A stretch of DNA of 64,000 bases from Manduca sexta. Its lineage: Eukaryota; Arthropoda; Insecta; Lepidoptera; Sphingidae. The stretch spans positions 13,814,913 to 13,878,912 of the forward strand of contig NC_051131.1 in NCBI RefSeq assembly GCF_014839805.1, written 5' to 3'. The stretch's first letter is position 1, and the number at the start of each line of letters is the position of its first letter. The translations under genes and the position numbers were made by a program. Positions 51,101-61,744 of this stretch are shown piece by piece. Below the pieces are notes generated by a model, which was not told the DNA's origin, did no database searches, and worked only from the letters and a program-made list of their open reading frames with translations.

Positions 51101-54100
51101 TTGCAGTACACGTTCTCCAGGCGGGTTATTATTTCTCTGGCGGAATATTGCGCACATTAGGTGACAATTCGAAGATCGACTTATTAGTTTATCATTTTAG
51201 TGTGATGGATCACGTAATGTGTGTGTTGATGGACTGATGTTAGGTACTAAATTTAGATGATATTTAATAAAAACTGGACCCCAAGGTATTATTCTTGAAA
51301 GAGTTAGGCAGCAGTACAACCAGGGCGTCGCCTTCCGACACCAAGAAAAATAATATAATTTTTAAAAGTTTATTTTTTAAAAATTCTTCATTGATCAAAA
51401 AATCGTATGTTACAGAAACAGTACCTCAGTGTAAGCTCGGTCTCCGTACCACCGATGAATGTCCTGTCGGGCAGCTCGAACGTCATGTCCATGTGTTTCT
51501 CACCTGGGTGTATTAAAAACTATATATCCTTTGAAATAATTATGATCATCAACTTAATACGAAGAGTATACCACACTGTGTTACCACACCAGCGGTTGAT
51601 TACTGAATGAATGAAACTACTATGAGGACAAACAAAAAGAAATATAGGGACCCGCGTAAAAGAACATATAGCTGACGTGAAACACCGACGCTCTACGAAG
51701 TCTGCAGTCGCTGAACATTCTGAAGGAGGCTCCAATCATTATTTGCGATTAGACAAGCCACAAATCCTTGCCAAAGAACACCGATTCCTGCCTAGGATGA
51801 TTCGCGAGGCTATTGAAATTAAAAACACCCAAATTTCAATAGGGAAGATGGTTGGAAGCTTGCACAAGCCTGGGATCCTGTTCTACATTTAATTAAATCG
51901 GATCCCAAAAGACCGGCTGCCAGACCTCAAGACACTGTGAGCTCATTCTGCGTAGATCGGACCGTCAACAGATAAAAATTTTAAAAAGTTGTATATTTGA
52001 AAAATGTAGGTAGATATTGTAACTTTGACTTTACGGATGAACAACACCTCAGTCCCCCCCGTGACCATGAAGGCTGTAGTCTTCGAAACGTCGGGAGAAA
52101 ATAATAATATAAAAAACCGCGATAAAATCCGTTTAAATAGTTTTTAGTTTTTATTTCAATAATTATGATCATCAACTTAATACGAAGAGTATACCACACT
52201 GTGTTACCACACCAGCGGTTGATTACTGAATGAATGAAACTACTATGAGTTAAGTGTGACTGAAAGCTGGCCTTGTCAACATTTTAACGCACCCCAGAGT
52301 ATATTACTTGGGCATCTGAAGTAAATCAGCTACCAAATCAGCCGCGGTGGAAAACCGATCATCATTCCAATATAATGTTTCAAATAATCCCAGTGAATTA
52401 ACTCACATAGCGTGGTCCCGAGCTCTCTGGCCACGATCACGCATTCCATGCCCTTCGTCTCGTACGTCGCCGGCTTGCTCTTCAAGATGAATTTGGCTGC
52501 TAAGGACAGTCCAAGCGGATCTGTCTTCGCTAGGAGATGGCCGCGTGCCTGCGACGGGTTTATGTATGTTTTGTTACACATGACTCTGTATTTGATTTAG
52601 TTTAGCAGACATGACGTGGTAATCAAATTGTAATGATCATTGAAGTTGTCATCCAGTTGACAATTTGGTGAAACTTAAATTAGTCATCATTTTTTTTAAC
52701 ATGAATCTTTAATTTTAAACCCAAATCAATTTTAGACATTAGCTTTCGCCACGCGTTTTCAATAGAAAATACCAAGTTTGTAGCAAGTTTTTTTTATTCG
52801 GGTGCGGCAACGCGTCCCCACTGCACTTGATGGTATGAGGGGTTCAATAAAATGTCAACTGACGAGAGATGATTACCCCTCAGCAGTCTACACAATTATG
52901 CCGGCCTGCTGGATCGGGATATACACAGGTTGATCCCGGAACGCGTCTCACTTACGTAGGCCACCATGGCGGGTTGTGTACGTTTGTCGCTACCCGGGCG
53001 GATATAAAATATATTCTACCACCAACTCATGGGATTAGACCCGAGGAGCTGGTTCAGCAAAAGGTCCATGTTATCAAACTCGTCTAGTTGAATGTAACTT
53101 GGCTACCTGGTAGCTCCTGATCAAGTTCTGTACGGCGAGATGCAGTTTGATTTTCTTCTTCAACGCATCTTTGTCTTCTTTACCGCTCTTTGATTTTGGT
53201 TCTGTAGGACCGATTCGAAGTATTAGAATACTATATGTTCAGTCAGCCGCATAAGTAGCTGAACCAATTCAAAATTTCAAATCGCTCCATTATGCAGGAA
53301 TTTGTAGCAAGAGAAATTTCTGGGTATGATCATATAGTGGTTTAAGCTAACAGAGGGCTAGTTACTACTACTGGAGGGCATTGCTGTTGATGGGCACTAA
53401 TATAGGGGACGCAGACAAGATGACTTTCTACAATCGTTGACGCTAACGTTAGGTATGAGAATGACATACTAGCGACAGGGGGCTGGACACCGCCGTATTA
53501 CTAGTTCAGTGTAACGGGGTTCCTCTCGGCTCATGTCTACCTACATTAAACTAAGCGTGCGCCTACAATTTCGCACTGGCCTAAAGGACCTCCAATTTTG
53601 ATATAGGGCTCCTCAGGGCAAGCTACGCCACCGTCTCGATAGACTTATCGATAGGATATGTTATTTATACATTTTTATTTTCCTAGTAGCGTTGACGATT
53701 GTAGAAAGGAATCTTGTCTATGCCGCAGGCAAGCTCATCTTATCTTTAAAGTTTACATGCATAGGTAAAGATGAAAGCAGTACTTACTGACAGTAGTGGG
53801 GTTGAATTCGTCAAACGCGTCTATTTGTAGCTCTGTGGCTGTGCCGAGGCTGTCGTAGAGCCCGTCCCATGACTAGAACAATTGATGACTTGCTTAGTCT
53901 AGGTTCTATCATTACCTAGGGCAGGGATGGCGAACCTTTACTGGGCAACATGCCATTGCCAAAAAGAATTGCCTGTGAGTGCCCCTGTTTAACGACTTTT
54001 TCGACCGAATTATATTTTTATTTGGCATTTTCTGCGCGTGATCGAATTATTTTGTCACGTGCCACCACTGGCACGCGGGCCATTGGTTCGCCTTCCCTAA

Positions 54101-54893
54101 CATACACAACCTAGTCTTGGGTTATATCTACTTGAGATGAACCAACTATGTGTGCGGAACAAACAAACCCATGCATTCTTCGTAGGATAACGTAGAACAA
54201 AATAATACTCATTACGCCTTTAGTCTCGAAGGGGTAGACAGAGATGCAATCATTGCACCCACTTTTCGCCAAGATCTCGCCTTTCGCCATATCGGACATA
54301 ACTTTTAGACTCCGAGCTGATACTGACCAGAAAAACTTAATATCTCTTGCCCGATTTAGGATTCGAACTCGTGACCTCAGACCTCTGTCGTACCACACAC
54401 GCACTACTACCATGCCACCAAGGCAGTCCAGTCGAGGCGGAGTTTATATTCGTTTTATAAAACAGGCGAATCTCTCGCTTTTTTTAAACACAGATTTATA
54501 TTAAATATTCTAGCTAGATAAGTCCGCAGATCTACGTTTTAGCTGTTAACAGATCTTACCGAGTCGATGCTCCCTTTCGCTTTGGCCCAATCTAGATATT
54601 GCGCTTCGAGGAAGTTAGCGTTGGTGCCGCTCAAAAACGATTCGGCACTCGAGGAGTAGTCCAACCTCAATTTTAATGCACACTGCGATGAAAAGTAATA
54701 ACGTACTTAAGTGCTTTGTAGTAAGTGTATTATACATATTTATAAAAAAATAAGCTATTATTATAAACTTGAATTAATCCAATGTAAAATATTGATTTTA
54801 TTAGATAATCAGTTTTAAACTTACAGCTAACTGGTAAATATTCAAAGATTTGTGAGTCGCCCCCAAAACCTTTAACGTGCGGCACAGAGACAT
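42190..54893 (-). CDS. 2-oxoglutarate dehydrogenase E1 paralogue, mitochondrial
   Basis: Thiamine-diphosphate E1 enzyme of the 2-oxoglutarate dehydrogenase complex in the matrix. Twenty-one exons (5' to 3'): 54893-54825, 54682-54560, 53872-53788, 53201-53107, 52548-52407, 51503-51425, 51136-50960, 50541-50393, 49668-49583, 49088-48909, 48596-48416, 48086-47868, 47437-47244, 46377-46249, 45548-45427, 44894-44782, 44079-43892, 43442-43346, 43141-42949, 42716-42420, 42289-42190; 1005 codons plus stop (human OGDH 1023). A short Arg/Lys-bearing leader (MSLCRTLK...) fits mitochondrial import. Kept motifs: [28 protein letters not shown] (402-411), [11 protein letters not shown] (436 on), [24 protein letters not shown] [31 protein letters not shown]. 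Many positions that are nearly fixed in animal OGDH are changed, for example [12 protein letters not shown] for YRRNGHNEMDEP and [11 protein letters not shown] for ANPSHLEAADP, so a lineage-specific paralogue (comparable to the fly testis gene CG33791) is inferred rather than the housekeeping enzyme. Confidence 0.92.
43265..43290. repeat. Poly-G tract
   Basis: Run of about 16 G bases (plus strand) in an intron of the dehydrogenase gene. Such a run can form G-quadruplexes and is also prone to length errors in sequencing. Confidence 0.8.
43712..43800 (-). mobile_element. RTE-type LINE 3' end fragment
   Basis: The minus strand reads ...gatctttgggggagagtccc-like sequence, then gttcagcagtggac and a (gat)n tail, matching the last 90 bp of the LINE at 27935-28200 in reverse orientation. 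Intron of the dehydrogenase gene. Confidence 0.65.
44462..44715 (+). mobile_element. SINE-B copy, plus orientation
   Basis: Starts with the tRNA-like head tcggtgacgtagttgtaccg, then a damaged B box (gggttcttgaatctcgg), and continues through gatatttgggtttttctgct to ccccttcggagattattgcg. The best plus-strand copy of the family; intron of the dehydrogenase gene. Confidence 0.8.
46428..46520 (+). mobile_element. SINE-A, 3'-truncated copy
   Basis: Only the tRNA-like head remains: ctagttgggtgtggaacgga ... gtccgcaggttcaaaaccc, then a poly-T-rich junction where sequence similarity ends. Intron of the dehydrogenase gene. Confidence 0.75.
46590..46745 (+). repeat. LINE-tail type repeat
   Basis: agtcccgcattatattttct followed by ...aaagcctataac and gaaaatcggtccagaagttt, the same layout as at 7686-7865. 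Intron of the dehydrogenase gene. Confidence 0.5.
46883..47237 (-). mobile_element. Element bounded by telomere-like CCTAA repeats, with open frame
   Basis: The block is framed by aacctaacctaac (46883-46895) and aacctaacctaacc (47224-47237), that is, short (TTAGG)n runs on the minus strand, the insect telomere unit. Inside, on the minus strand, a frame of about 70 codons reads ...[20 protein letters not shown]... and stops at 47010; the codon use looks protein-like. The block ends only a few bases inside the intron that follows exon 47437-47244. Probably a retroelement 3' piece; family unknown. Confidence 0.5.
49988..50252 (-). mobile_element. SINE-B, best full copy
   Basis: Reading on the minus strand: ggtggcgtagttgtactgca (A-box region), gggttcgaatcccgggtc (B box), gatatttgggtttttctgct, then cctatcacatcctgggacgg and a 3' end near aaggggtatgcagagg. 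The promoter boxes are close to consensus, which makes this a young copy. Intron of the dehydrogenase gene. Confidence 0.88.
50643..50830 (-). mobile_element. SINE-A, 5'-truncated copy, minus orientation
   Basis: Reverse complement of the SINE-A body: tgtcccactactgggcacgg, ctcctctactactgagagag and ...aaacttctgcaggtttcc are all recognisable. The tRNA-like head is missing. Intron of the dehydrogenase gene. Confidence 0.75.
51535..51626. repeat. 92-bp direct repeat, left copy
   Basis: Identical base for base to 52158-52249. The two copies bracket a Penelope-like element, so they are read as a long target-site duplication. Starts aataattatgatcatcaact and ends gaaactactatgag. Confidence 0.85.
51627..52157 (+). 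mobile_element. Penelope-like retroelement, 5'-truncated
   Basis: 531 bp in an intron of the dehydrogenase gene, antisense to it. The first 330 bp code for the C-terminus of a Penelope-type polyprotein, past the core of the GIY-YIG endonuclease: [33 protein letters not shown], then, after a one-base shift in an A-run near 51822, [14 protein letters not shown]. The rest is a non-coding tail with gtgaccatgaagg and cttcgaaacgtcgggag, repeated at 28467-28685 and 21650-21735. Reverse transcriptase and most of the endonuclease are absent, so it cannot move by itself. The exact 92-bp repeats on either side indicate a recent insertion. Confidence 0.85.
52158..52249. repeat. 92-bp direct repeat, right copy
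   Basis: Exact copy of 51535-51626. Because the related tail at 28467-28685 is not followed by this sequence, the repeat belongs to the target site and not to the element. Confidence 0.85.
52795..53060 (+). repeat. Repeat family C, long copy
   Basis: Contains gacgagagatgattaccc, the core cagtctacacaattatgcc, and the end gctacccgggcggatataaa, all shared with 63395-63600; shorter pieces are at 31125, 58265 and 25545. Not coding in any frame I can support. The family is unnamed here. Intron of the dehydrogenase gene. Confidence 0.65.
53922..54100. mobile_element. hAT-like MITE, degenerate
   Basis: About 180 bp with related ends: cagggatggcgaaccttta at the left and ggttcgccttcccta at the right, which gives a roughly 13 of 15 inverted match. 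Inside lies gtgccaccactggcacgcgg, itself part of a small palindrome. I could not find a matching 8-bp duplication, so the flanks have decayed or the ends are slightly misplaced. Confidence 0.6.
54205..54427 (-). mobile_element. SINE-B copy, diverged
   Basis: Right end catgccaccaaggcagtc is the reversed tRNA-like head; ggattcgaactcgtgacc is the B box in reverse. The left end matches the tagtctcgaaggggtagac 3' region. Intron of the dehydrogenase gene. Confidence 0.75.
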
Positions 54894-56895
54894 CTTTGTT
54901 GAATCTGGAATGTAAAATAGAATAGACCACATGCTCCCCGTAGGGTCTCTGTAATCAGTGCTACCGTCCCAATCGAGTTGCATTGTTAGTATACAAAACT
55001 TGCTACAGTAAAGTTCCACTATTGCCTTATAGCCTTGAAATTTCGTCCAAAAGTCAATATTATAATGAAAAAAAAAATCTGAAACAGTGAGATGGGATAC
55101 GAAAAAATATATTCTATCATACCTGATTTAAATCTTGTGAAACAGCTTAATTCATAATGAAAAAGAGTAATAGTCGATATTTTTTATCTCGATAAGTAAA
55201 TATAAAAATGTAAAATAAAATAATAATAAATAGATGTTTGGTTGGAGAAAATTGATTAAATAACGAATTTTGACATTGCATGAAAGAAGATTCTAAATTT
55301 GAAATTAAAAGATGGTAATGTGGCCAGCACGTTGTAGTGGAATGCGGTGGTTAAGTACCTATCGTCCTATTTAGTAAATAGGTGAATAAGTGTTTTTTTT
55401 TAAAGCATTTCGAAGTCTATACAATAGTATTGGCAGTGCTTAGTTAATATTTTACAAGATGGTAGCTTTCTAGTATGCTAGCTACTAAGAATCTTATACT
55501 AAAAGACTCTAATAAGTATGTCTGACAAGATGTCACAGCGTCTCAGATATTAATAAAAAAAAAATTAACAGAAAATATGATAAGACCCGCATTAAAAGCG
55601 TGCCAATCACGATATGGAAAAAATATGAAGTATTTTACATTGGTGTTTTGTTATTTCACAGTAGATTGAGTAACTATCGCATGAGTGCAAAATTTCTACA
55701 TCACAATCTTCCTAATGTCTGCTCTATGTAATCTAAGAACCAAAGAGCTCTAAAATACAATAAAACACAATTTATTTCTTTCACATTTATTCGTCTGTAT
55801 CTTTCTATTGCACAAGATGATTCATAAAAAGTATAACTTTTTAAGTTTTTTTACAAAAATATTTTCGTAAAGGCACTAGCAAAGGTGAGCAAAATGCAGT
55901 GCTTATAACTCTGCGACAGCATTCTAAATTCACTCTTATAACATAGAGCGCAAGACCTATAAAGCATACTTCGACAAGTCTAATATTAAAAAGTAATAAA
56001 TACTGCCGAGTGGCAAGCACTGTACAGTTTATAAAAAACTTAATTATTTGAATCACAAGGTTCATATTCGCAAAATATTCACGATAACGTTAGAAAATGT
56101 TTTTAGGTTATTTACATGTCACGGACTTGGACTTAAGTCGAAGTGTATTTTATAGATTTTAGCCTAAGACTATCACAAGCCTTAAAACACGGTTTATTGC
56201 TAAATAAAATAATTACGTAGTAAATTGAAGGTAAAATAAGGGAATGAATGATTTACACACATATAAGTATCTGTATAAAAATATTTGTATTAACACAGCT
56301 TTCTTTACATTGCTTTTTTAATGGCGGCTAAGCCGTAAAGGTCCTTTTTATAAAACAATGGTGATTTGTAATTAAAAAACATTAGTAAGATTCGTTATCG
56401 AATATAAATGTGAACAAAAATAAAAATGTTGCAATATGCAAATAATTGGCTTAAATATTCAATTTCATTGAGTGCTTATTTAAAATTTGATTCAATTTAC
56501 AAGTTTCAATTGAATTAGCGTCAGTAATCATTTATTTATGTAATAAGATCAATGTCAGATTTACTTCAGGATTTAAGTGGGTGCTTATACTTATTTAAAA
56601 ATTGATTCCATTTATAAGTTACAATTGAATTAGCGTCAGATTAATGTCAGACGTTCAGGTCGGTACACAAACATACTTTTCACTAATATTGTTAATTTCA
56701 ATCCCACATAGTGGGATGACGAGGTTATACACAGGCGAGGATCCATGATCGCAAGACACTTAAAACTGCACCACTTTTCCCCCCTAGTCACAAAAATCAC
56801 TTACTCCTTTCTATAAAAAAATGCTTTTATAAAAAAGCCCCCTAGCGAAAACCTAGATCCGCGCCTGTTATTTATTCTTAATAACTAAATTTATG
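54894..56895. other. Intergenic: E1-paralogue 5' flank, SWEET 3' flank
   Basis: No gene is visible. A frame in phase with the dehydrogenase start stays open upstream to 55019, but the downstream ATG at 54893 gives the better mitochondrial leader. For the SWEET gene a minus-strand AATAAA occurs at 56871-56876, about 20 bases past its stop. Two short blocks near 56460-56535 and 56580-56645 are partial direct repeats of each other. Confidence 0.5.
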
Positions 56896-59800
56896 CTAAT
56901 CGGCTTTTTTGGCTTTGACCTTCTCCTTGCCTTTGGGCTTCGGCTTGGAGGGATATACCACGAACAGCGCCAACTGACTGGCACAGAGCACAAATGCTAC
57001 TACGTTTTGAATCTGAAAAAAAGGAAAATAACTTTAATGTAGAGTGGTGGATGATTTAATTTTGACTGACTGGAAGGCCATAGTTTTACCCAACTGAAAC
57101 TATCAAAACTACTAGTCTTGACTCGAAACATTGCTTGGAACCTCGCTCGTATGTGTAACATTGGATCGGTAATAGATATCATTAAAATGTCTATTTTAGC
57201 GGCAAGCAGTATTGTAGAAGCACTGTTGTTTTAGTTTGAATGATGTTCAGCCAGTGTAATTACTGAATATTAATAAATATCAAGCCTATATTATATACCG
57301 TCCTACTGCTGGGCACAGGCTTCTTCTATTAGGCTTTTATTAGGCTTTAGTCCATCACGCTGGCCTAGTGCGGATTGCGAGACTTCATGCACCCTCAAAA
57401 TTATTATAGAGAACTTCTCAGGTAAGCACGTTTCCTCACGACGTTCTCTATTACTGTTAAGGAAAGCGATAATTCTCAAAGAATACACACATAACTTTAG
57501 AAAAGGCAGAGGAGTATGGCCTTGGGCTTTGAACCTGTAGATGGTTTCAGCAGTCTACTACTACTACTAGCAATATCTTGATAGTAGCATTGTAAAAACT
57601 ACTCTTCGTAGTGTTAAATAAAACCTTACCACGAGGAAGGAGTTCCTCAGGATGATGCCGTACAGCAGCCACATGAACGTCACGATGGCACCGGAGAAGA
57701 TGATCGGGAAGGGGAGACCCTCAGTACTTTTCTTCTCCATGATTTCTTTCTGCAAAGAACAAAAAAGTTTTTGTTTTAATATCGATGACGTAGGAATATA
57801 AAGGCGTTTATGTTAGGTCGAAAATATAATTGGATAACTTGCGGGAAAACTCCCTTTTCAGAAAAGTTCCCTTTTCCGTCTGTCTGTATGTAAGCGATTT
57901 TCGCAAAATCTACTGAACGGATTCTATGGAATTTGGTACGGAGATAGTTTAAGATCACAGGGAAGGACATAGGATACTTTCTATCCCGGGCAAATACAAA
58001 GCGGGACTTTTATCCCGGAAAAAATTTCACGCGGGCGGATCCACGAGCAAAAACTAGTATTATATAAATATATCAATAGCAATAAATATGTTCTTAATGT
58101 ACATTACTGATATCATATGTAGATAAATGTACTTGATATCGATTGCTTATTACCATTTACTGTAATCTATAAATGATAACTAATTAGTAATCATTAGACA
58201 CTGGGTCAGTGTCACAAGTCAACGACGTTTTTTTTCATTCGTTCAGTGATCCAAACATTAAAATGTTATAAAGTTGATGTATGATTACTCCTCGGCAGTC
58301 GACACAATTATGCCTAAATGGATTATATGGACCCTTTGCCACTGATAGAGAACAAGGCCGTAGTAATACACAAATAACTGGTAAATATATATAGTACTAG
58401 CTTTTGCCCGCGGCTCCGCCCGCGTTATAAAGTTTTTCAGGCTAAAGTTTTCCGTTATAAAAGTAGTAGTTTCCCGGGAGCCTATGTTCTTCCCAGGGTC
58501 TCAAACTGTTCCATACCAAATTTCATCTTAATACGTTGGGTAGTTTTTGAGTTTAACAAGTTCAGGCAGACAGATGCAGCGGGGGACTTTGTTTTATCTA
58601 ATATATAAAATTCTCGTGTCACAATGTTTGTCTCCGTACTCCTCCGAAACGGCTTTACCGATTTTAACCCGATCTATTTTTCATACCCCTAAGTGTTAAG
58701 GGTTGTCCACCCTTAACATTTTTTTTTACAAAAAATAGGGGTTGGTGATAGAAGGGTATAAATTTAGGGTTGAATGTATTTTTTAATGCAACATAAAAAA
58801 AATAAAAAAATAAAAATTTGTATAGAATTATAAAAAAAATGTTAAGGGTGGACAACCCTTAACACTTAGGGGTATGAAAAATAGATGTTAGCCGATTCTC
58901 AGACTTACTGAATATGCATGCAAAATTTGGTTAAAATCGGTAAAGCCGTTTCGGAGGAGTACGGAGACAAACATTGTGACACGAGAATTTTATATATTAG
59001 AAGAAGATAATGAACATAGTAGTAATGATAGTGACAATCGAAACTGATGTTAGCAACCGTTCTGAACCGAGGTTCGTTCGTTGCCCGCAGAATGGTCGCG
59101 TAATTTTCAAGAGTTGCCAGCGCCCTTCGATCAACAATACCTGATCGAAGCCAGCACCTAAAGCGCTCACACAAAAGTCCAGTGTGTTTGTGTAAACCGA
59201 CCCTTGCCAGGTTGCCAGGCAAGCAGTATCATGTTTAAAAAATGCAGTAATGAATATTCACTTACCAATCCAAACAGAGGCGACGCGATCAAATAGAACA
59301 TGAACGCGGTGATGATAGTTCCCAGCCTGTTCTCTACCAATTTCGGATCTTCATATTCCGCGTACCCAATAACGGCGGCTGACATGGCTCCCGACAGTCC
59401 GATATACGCCCACACCTTCATCTTCTCCTGAGCGTAGTTGAAGTACACCATTACGTAGATGATGTTGAGCGCCAGACCGACGAGGTTCACTTGTATCATC
59501 GTGGGGTCTCGGAGAATGTACCCGTATTTCAAGTTGAGCACGCTCCTGGAGAGAAATATGTAATAATAAATGAAAGAAGTTCATCTGAACTATCAAGCAA
59601 TGTGAAGTGAAAGCGGCGATAGCCTAGTTGGGTGTGGAACGGACTGCTGACAGGAATGTCCGCAGGTTCAAATCCCAAAGGCACACACCTCTGACTTTTC
59701 TAAAATTATGTATTCTTTGTGAATTATCGCTTGCTTTAACGTTGAAGGAAAACATCGTGAGGAAATCTGCATACCTAAGACGTTCTCTATAGGAATTTGG

Positions 59801-61716
59801 AGTGTGTGTGAAGTTTATCAATCCGCACTAGCCTAGCGTGGTGGACAAAGCCTAATCCCTTTCAATAGTAGAGAAGCCATTGCCTAGCAGTGCGACAGTA
59901 TATATTACAGGACTGATATTATTATTAATGTGAAGTGATAACTTGACGCGTGTCAAATGTGAATCCAAAGTTTCTCCATCCTTTAATTAGGTTATAGGCT
60001 TTCTATGAGATTTTGAGGAGGGTAGGTACCCACCAACACAATTCAGTGGCGGCTTTAGCAGTCGCGAGGCTCCATACGGGAGCAAAAACAGTTCGACTTG
60101 AGTACGTGAGATTTTTTTCCTTTTTATTGTATTAAATACACAGATAGGACGCTAAATCTATGTAATATACTTTTTTGCCAACTATTTCCCGTGTTAAAGG
60201 TCAAGGAATGATAATACATAATTAGAGCTAATAACACTGTTTACGTATATTTTTGATAAGTCAAATCAAATTGCTTCGGTAATTACCTACTTGATATTAG
60301 TTGGTCAGTTTATTAACAAGGAAAATTAGACAGAGTGTTTTTCAGTAGGCCTCTGTTTTGTCTACCAGCATTTGAACAAAAATCTTCAAGCACAATGCTT
60401 ATTACCTATCTAACGTACACAGGCTACTGATTGTCAATTATCGCTTGTTTCAACGGTAAAGGAAAACATCGTGAGGAAACCTAGATACCTAAGAATTCTC
60501 AACAGGAATTCCGAAGGTATGTCAAGTCTGCCAACCCGCACTAAGCCAGCGTGATGGACTAAGGCCTAAACTCCCTTAGTACCAGAGGAGGCCCGTGTCC
60601 AGCAGTGGGACAGTATATAATACAAGGCTGATATTATGATAACAGTATAAAATCAAGCATAATAACTTAAATTATCATTAAATTTAAGCATTATAAAACA
60701 ACCATTAAATTACTAATTTGACGGTCTATTTTATCTATCCTATCCTCATTCTACGCTCCGAAATCAATTCTGTTTTCAGAACAGCCCCGCAATTAACGTT
60801 TGGTATGTGTCTGCGATTGACATTATCTCGCTGAACCGAGACGAAAATAACCGTCACATAGCTGTATCGGTATTTAACGACTGCCGGCAGAGGCGGCCTT
60901 AGGGGAGGCGAAATGAACAACAGTCCGGGGCCTCGCGCGGTGCCTTGGAGGAGCAACTAATTGACTTATACAACTGAATGTCGAGATTAGGAAGGATGAA
61001 ACAGTGATGTAATCACACCGTTAAGGCTCGGGGCAAAATCATGAATGTGACCCTCGGAACATGGAAAAACTATGAGTAATTTGTTTCATGGGCGTATCCA
61101 GGGAGAGTTTAACTCCAGAAATAAAGTTTGTTCAAATAACAATTGAGACTTCTTAAGAGTGATAATCTTCTATTTTTTCTTGTAAATGAATATGAATATC
61201 ATTAAATGCACATTTTTGTTGAAAGTAATCCCTCCTCTTCTCCACCCCTCCACCGATATTAAAACTTGCTTACGCCCATTGATACCGCATTCCGCGCTCT
61301 TTTAATCGCGATAAAAATCTGGACACAGAGAGACACACCAACCAAAAAATTAAAGTCGAAAGTGGTCCCAGTGAAGATGTGCGTAGGAGTTGATTCCATT
61401 GCAAGCCAATGGCGGGTCAGGGGAGTTACTTAAATCCAATCTGCAGACGTGATACAAAACACGTTCTTTGAGAAATACTGGTGTTCCTTATCAAAGGCCA
61501 GGTATACAGCGCGTTTACTCCAGTATTATGTGTTAAGATTACTCACATAATAATACCGCCGAGGAAGGGCATGATGCCGATGCCCTTCGTGTTTCCCTGC
61601 TTGTAGATGTCCCAGCAGATGAAGCTGCCGGAGAACATCTGCCCGATGGTGACCACCGCGGCCAGCGTGCCCACGATCTCCTTGTACGGCTGCAGCAAGT
61701 CCGCGAGAGCGTCCAT
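56896..61716 (-). CDS. slv: SWEET-family sugar transporter
   Basis: Bidirectional sugar uniporter of plasma or Golgi membranes; animals usually have one (SWEET1, called slv in flies). Four exons: 61716-61547, 59545-59266, 57749-57630, 57012-56896; 228 codons plus stop, the normal length. It has two MtN3/saliva repeats joined by a linker helix, giving seven predicted membrane segments. Signatures: VTIGQMFSGSFICWDIYKQG, then NTKGIGIMPFLGG in the first repeat; KKSTEGLPFPIIFSGA and WLLYGIILRNSFLV in the second. The cytosolic tail is very Lys-rich (KPKPKGKEKVKAKKAD). The start ATG lies directly before the conserved DLLQPYKEIVGT. Introns hold three SINE-A copies and the palindromic element at 58599-58999. 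The symbol is by orthology and not by name in the sequence. Confidence 0.94.
57290..57545 (-). mobile_element. SINE-A copy, minus orientation
   Basis: Reverse complement of the SINE-A body and part of the head: gctgggcacaggcttcttct, ctggcctagtgcggattg, and ...gaggagtatggccttgggctttgaacctg. Intron 3 of the SWEET gene. Confidence 0.75.
57835..58055 (-). repeat. LINE-tail type repeat, minus orientation
   Basis: Long copy of the family seen at 7686-7865; ends cgggcggatccacgagcaaa. The blocks ctactgaacggattctatgg and ggacataggatactttctat are the usual landmarks. Intron 2 of the SWEET gene. Confidence 0.55.
58265..58320 (+). repeat. Repeat family C fragment
   Basis: atgattactcctcggcagtc followed by gacacaattatgcc, the diagnostic core of the family. 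Confidence 0.5.
58393..58598 (+). repeat. LINE-tail type repeat, plus orientation
   Basis: Starts ctagcttttgcccgcggctc and runs through gggagcctatgttcttccca to cagacagatgcagcggggga. It directly abuts the palindromic element that starts at 58599, so one inserted in or next to the other. Confidence 0.6.
58599..58999. mobile_element. Palindromic (fold-back) MITE, about 400 bp
   Basis: Left end taatatataaaattctcgtg and right end are exact reverse complements, and complementarity continues inward for about 70 bp. A second inverted pair sits further in (58678-58730 against 58832-58885, cctaagtgttaagggttgtc). Nearly the whole element would fold into one hairpin. No open frame. Intron 2 of the SWEET gene. 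Superfamily unclear. Confidence 0.8.
59612..59935 (+). mobile_element. SINE-A, full-length copy
   Basis: Complete head agcggcgatagcctagttgg and B box caggttcaaatccc, body and att tail; about as long as the copy at 29315. Intron 1 of the SWEET gene, about 65 bp upstream (gene sense) of exon 2. Confidence 0.88.
60435..60645 (+). mobile_element. SINE-A, 5'-truncated copy
   Basis: Starts in the body at attatcgcttgtttcaacgg and keeps the rest (gaaggtatgtcaagtctgcc, ggcccgtgtccagcagtggg, attatgat tail). Intron 1 of the SWEET gene. Confidence 0.8.
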
Positions 61717-61744
61717 TGTTCCTGCAAACAAACAATATTTATAA

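Noticed and set aside
53922..54100. Exact 8-bp target duplication for the second hAT-like MITE
   Set aside because: The bases outside the two ends do not match, so I list the element from its terminal repeats only.
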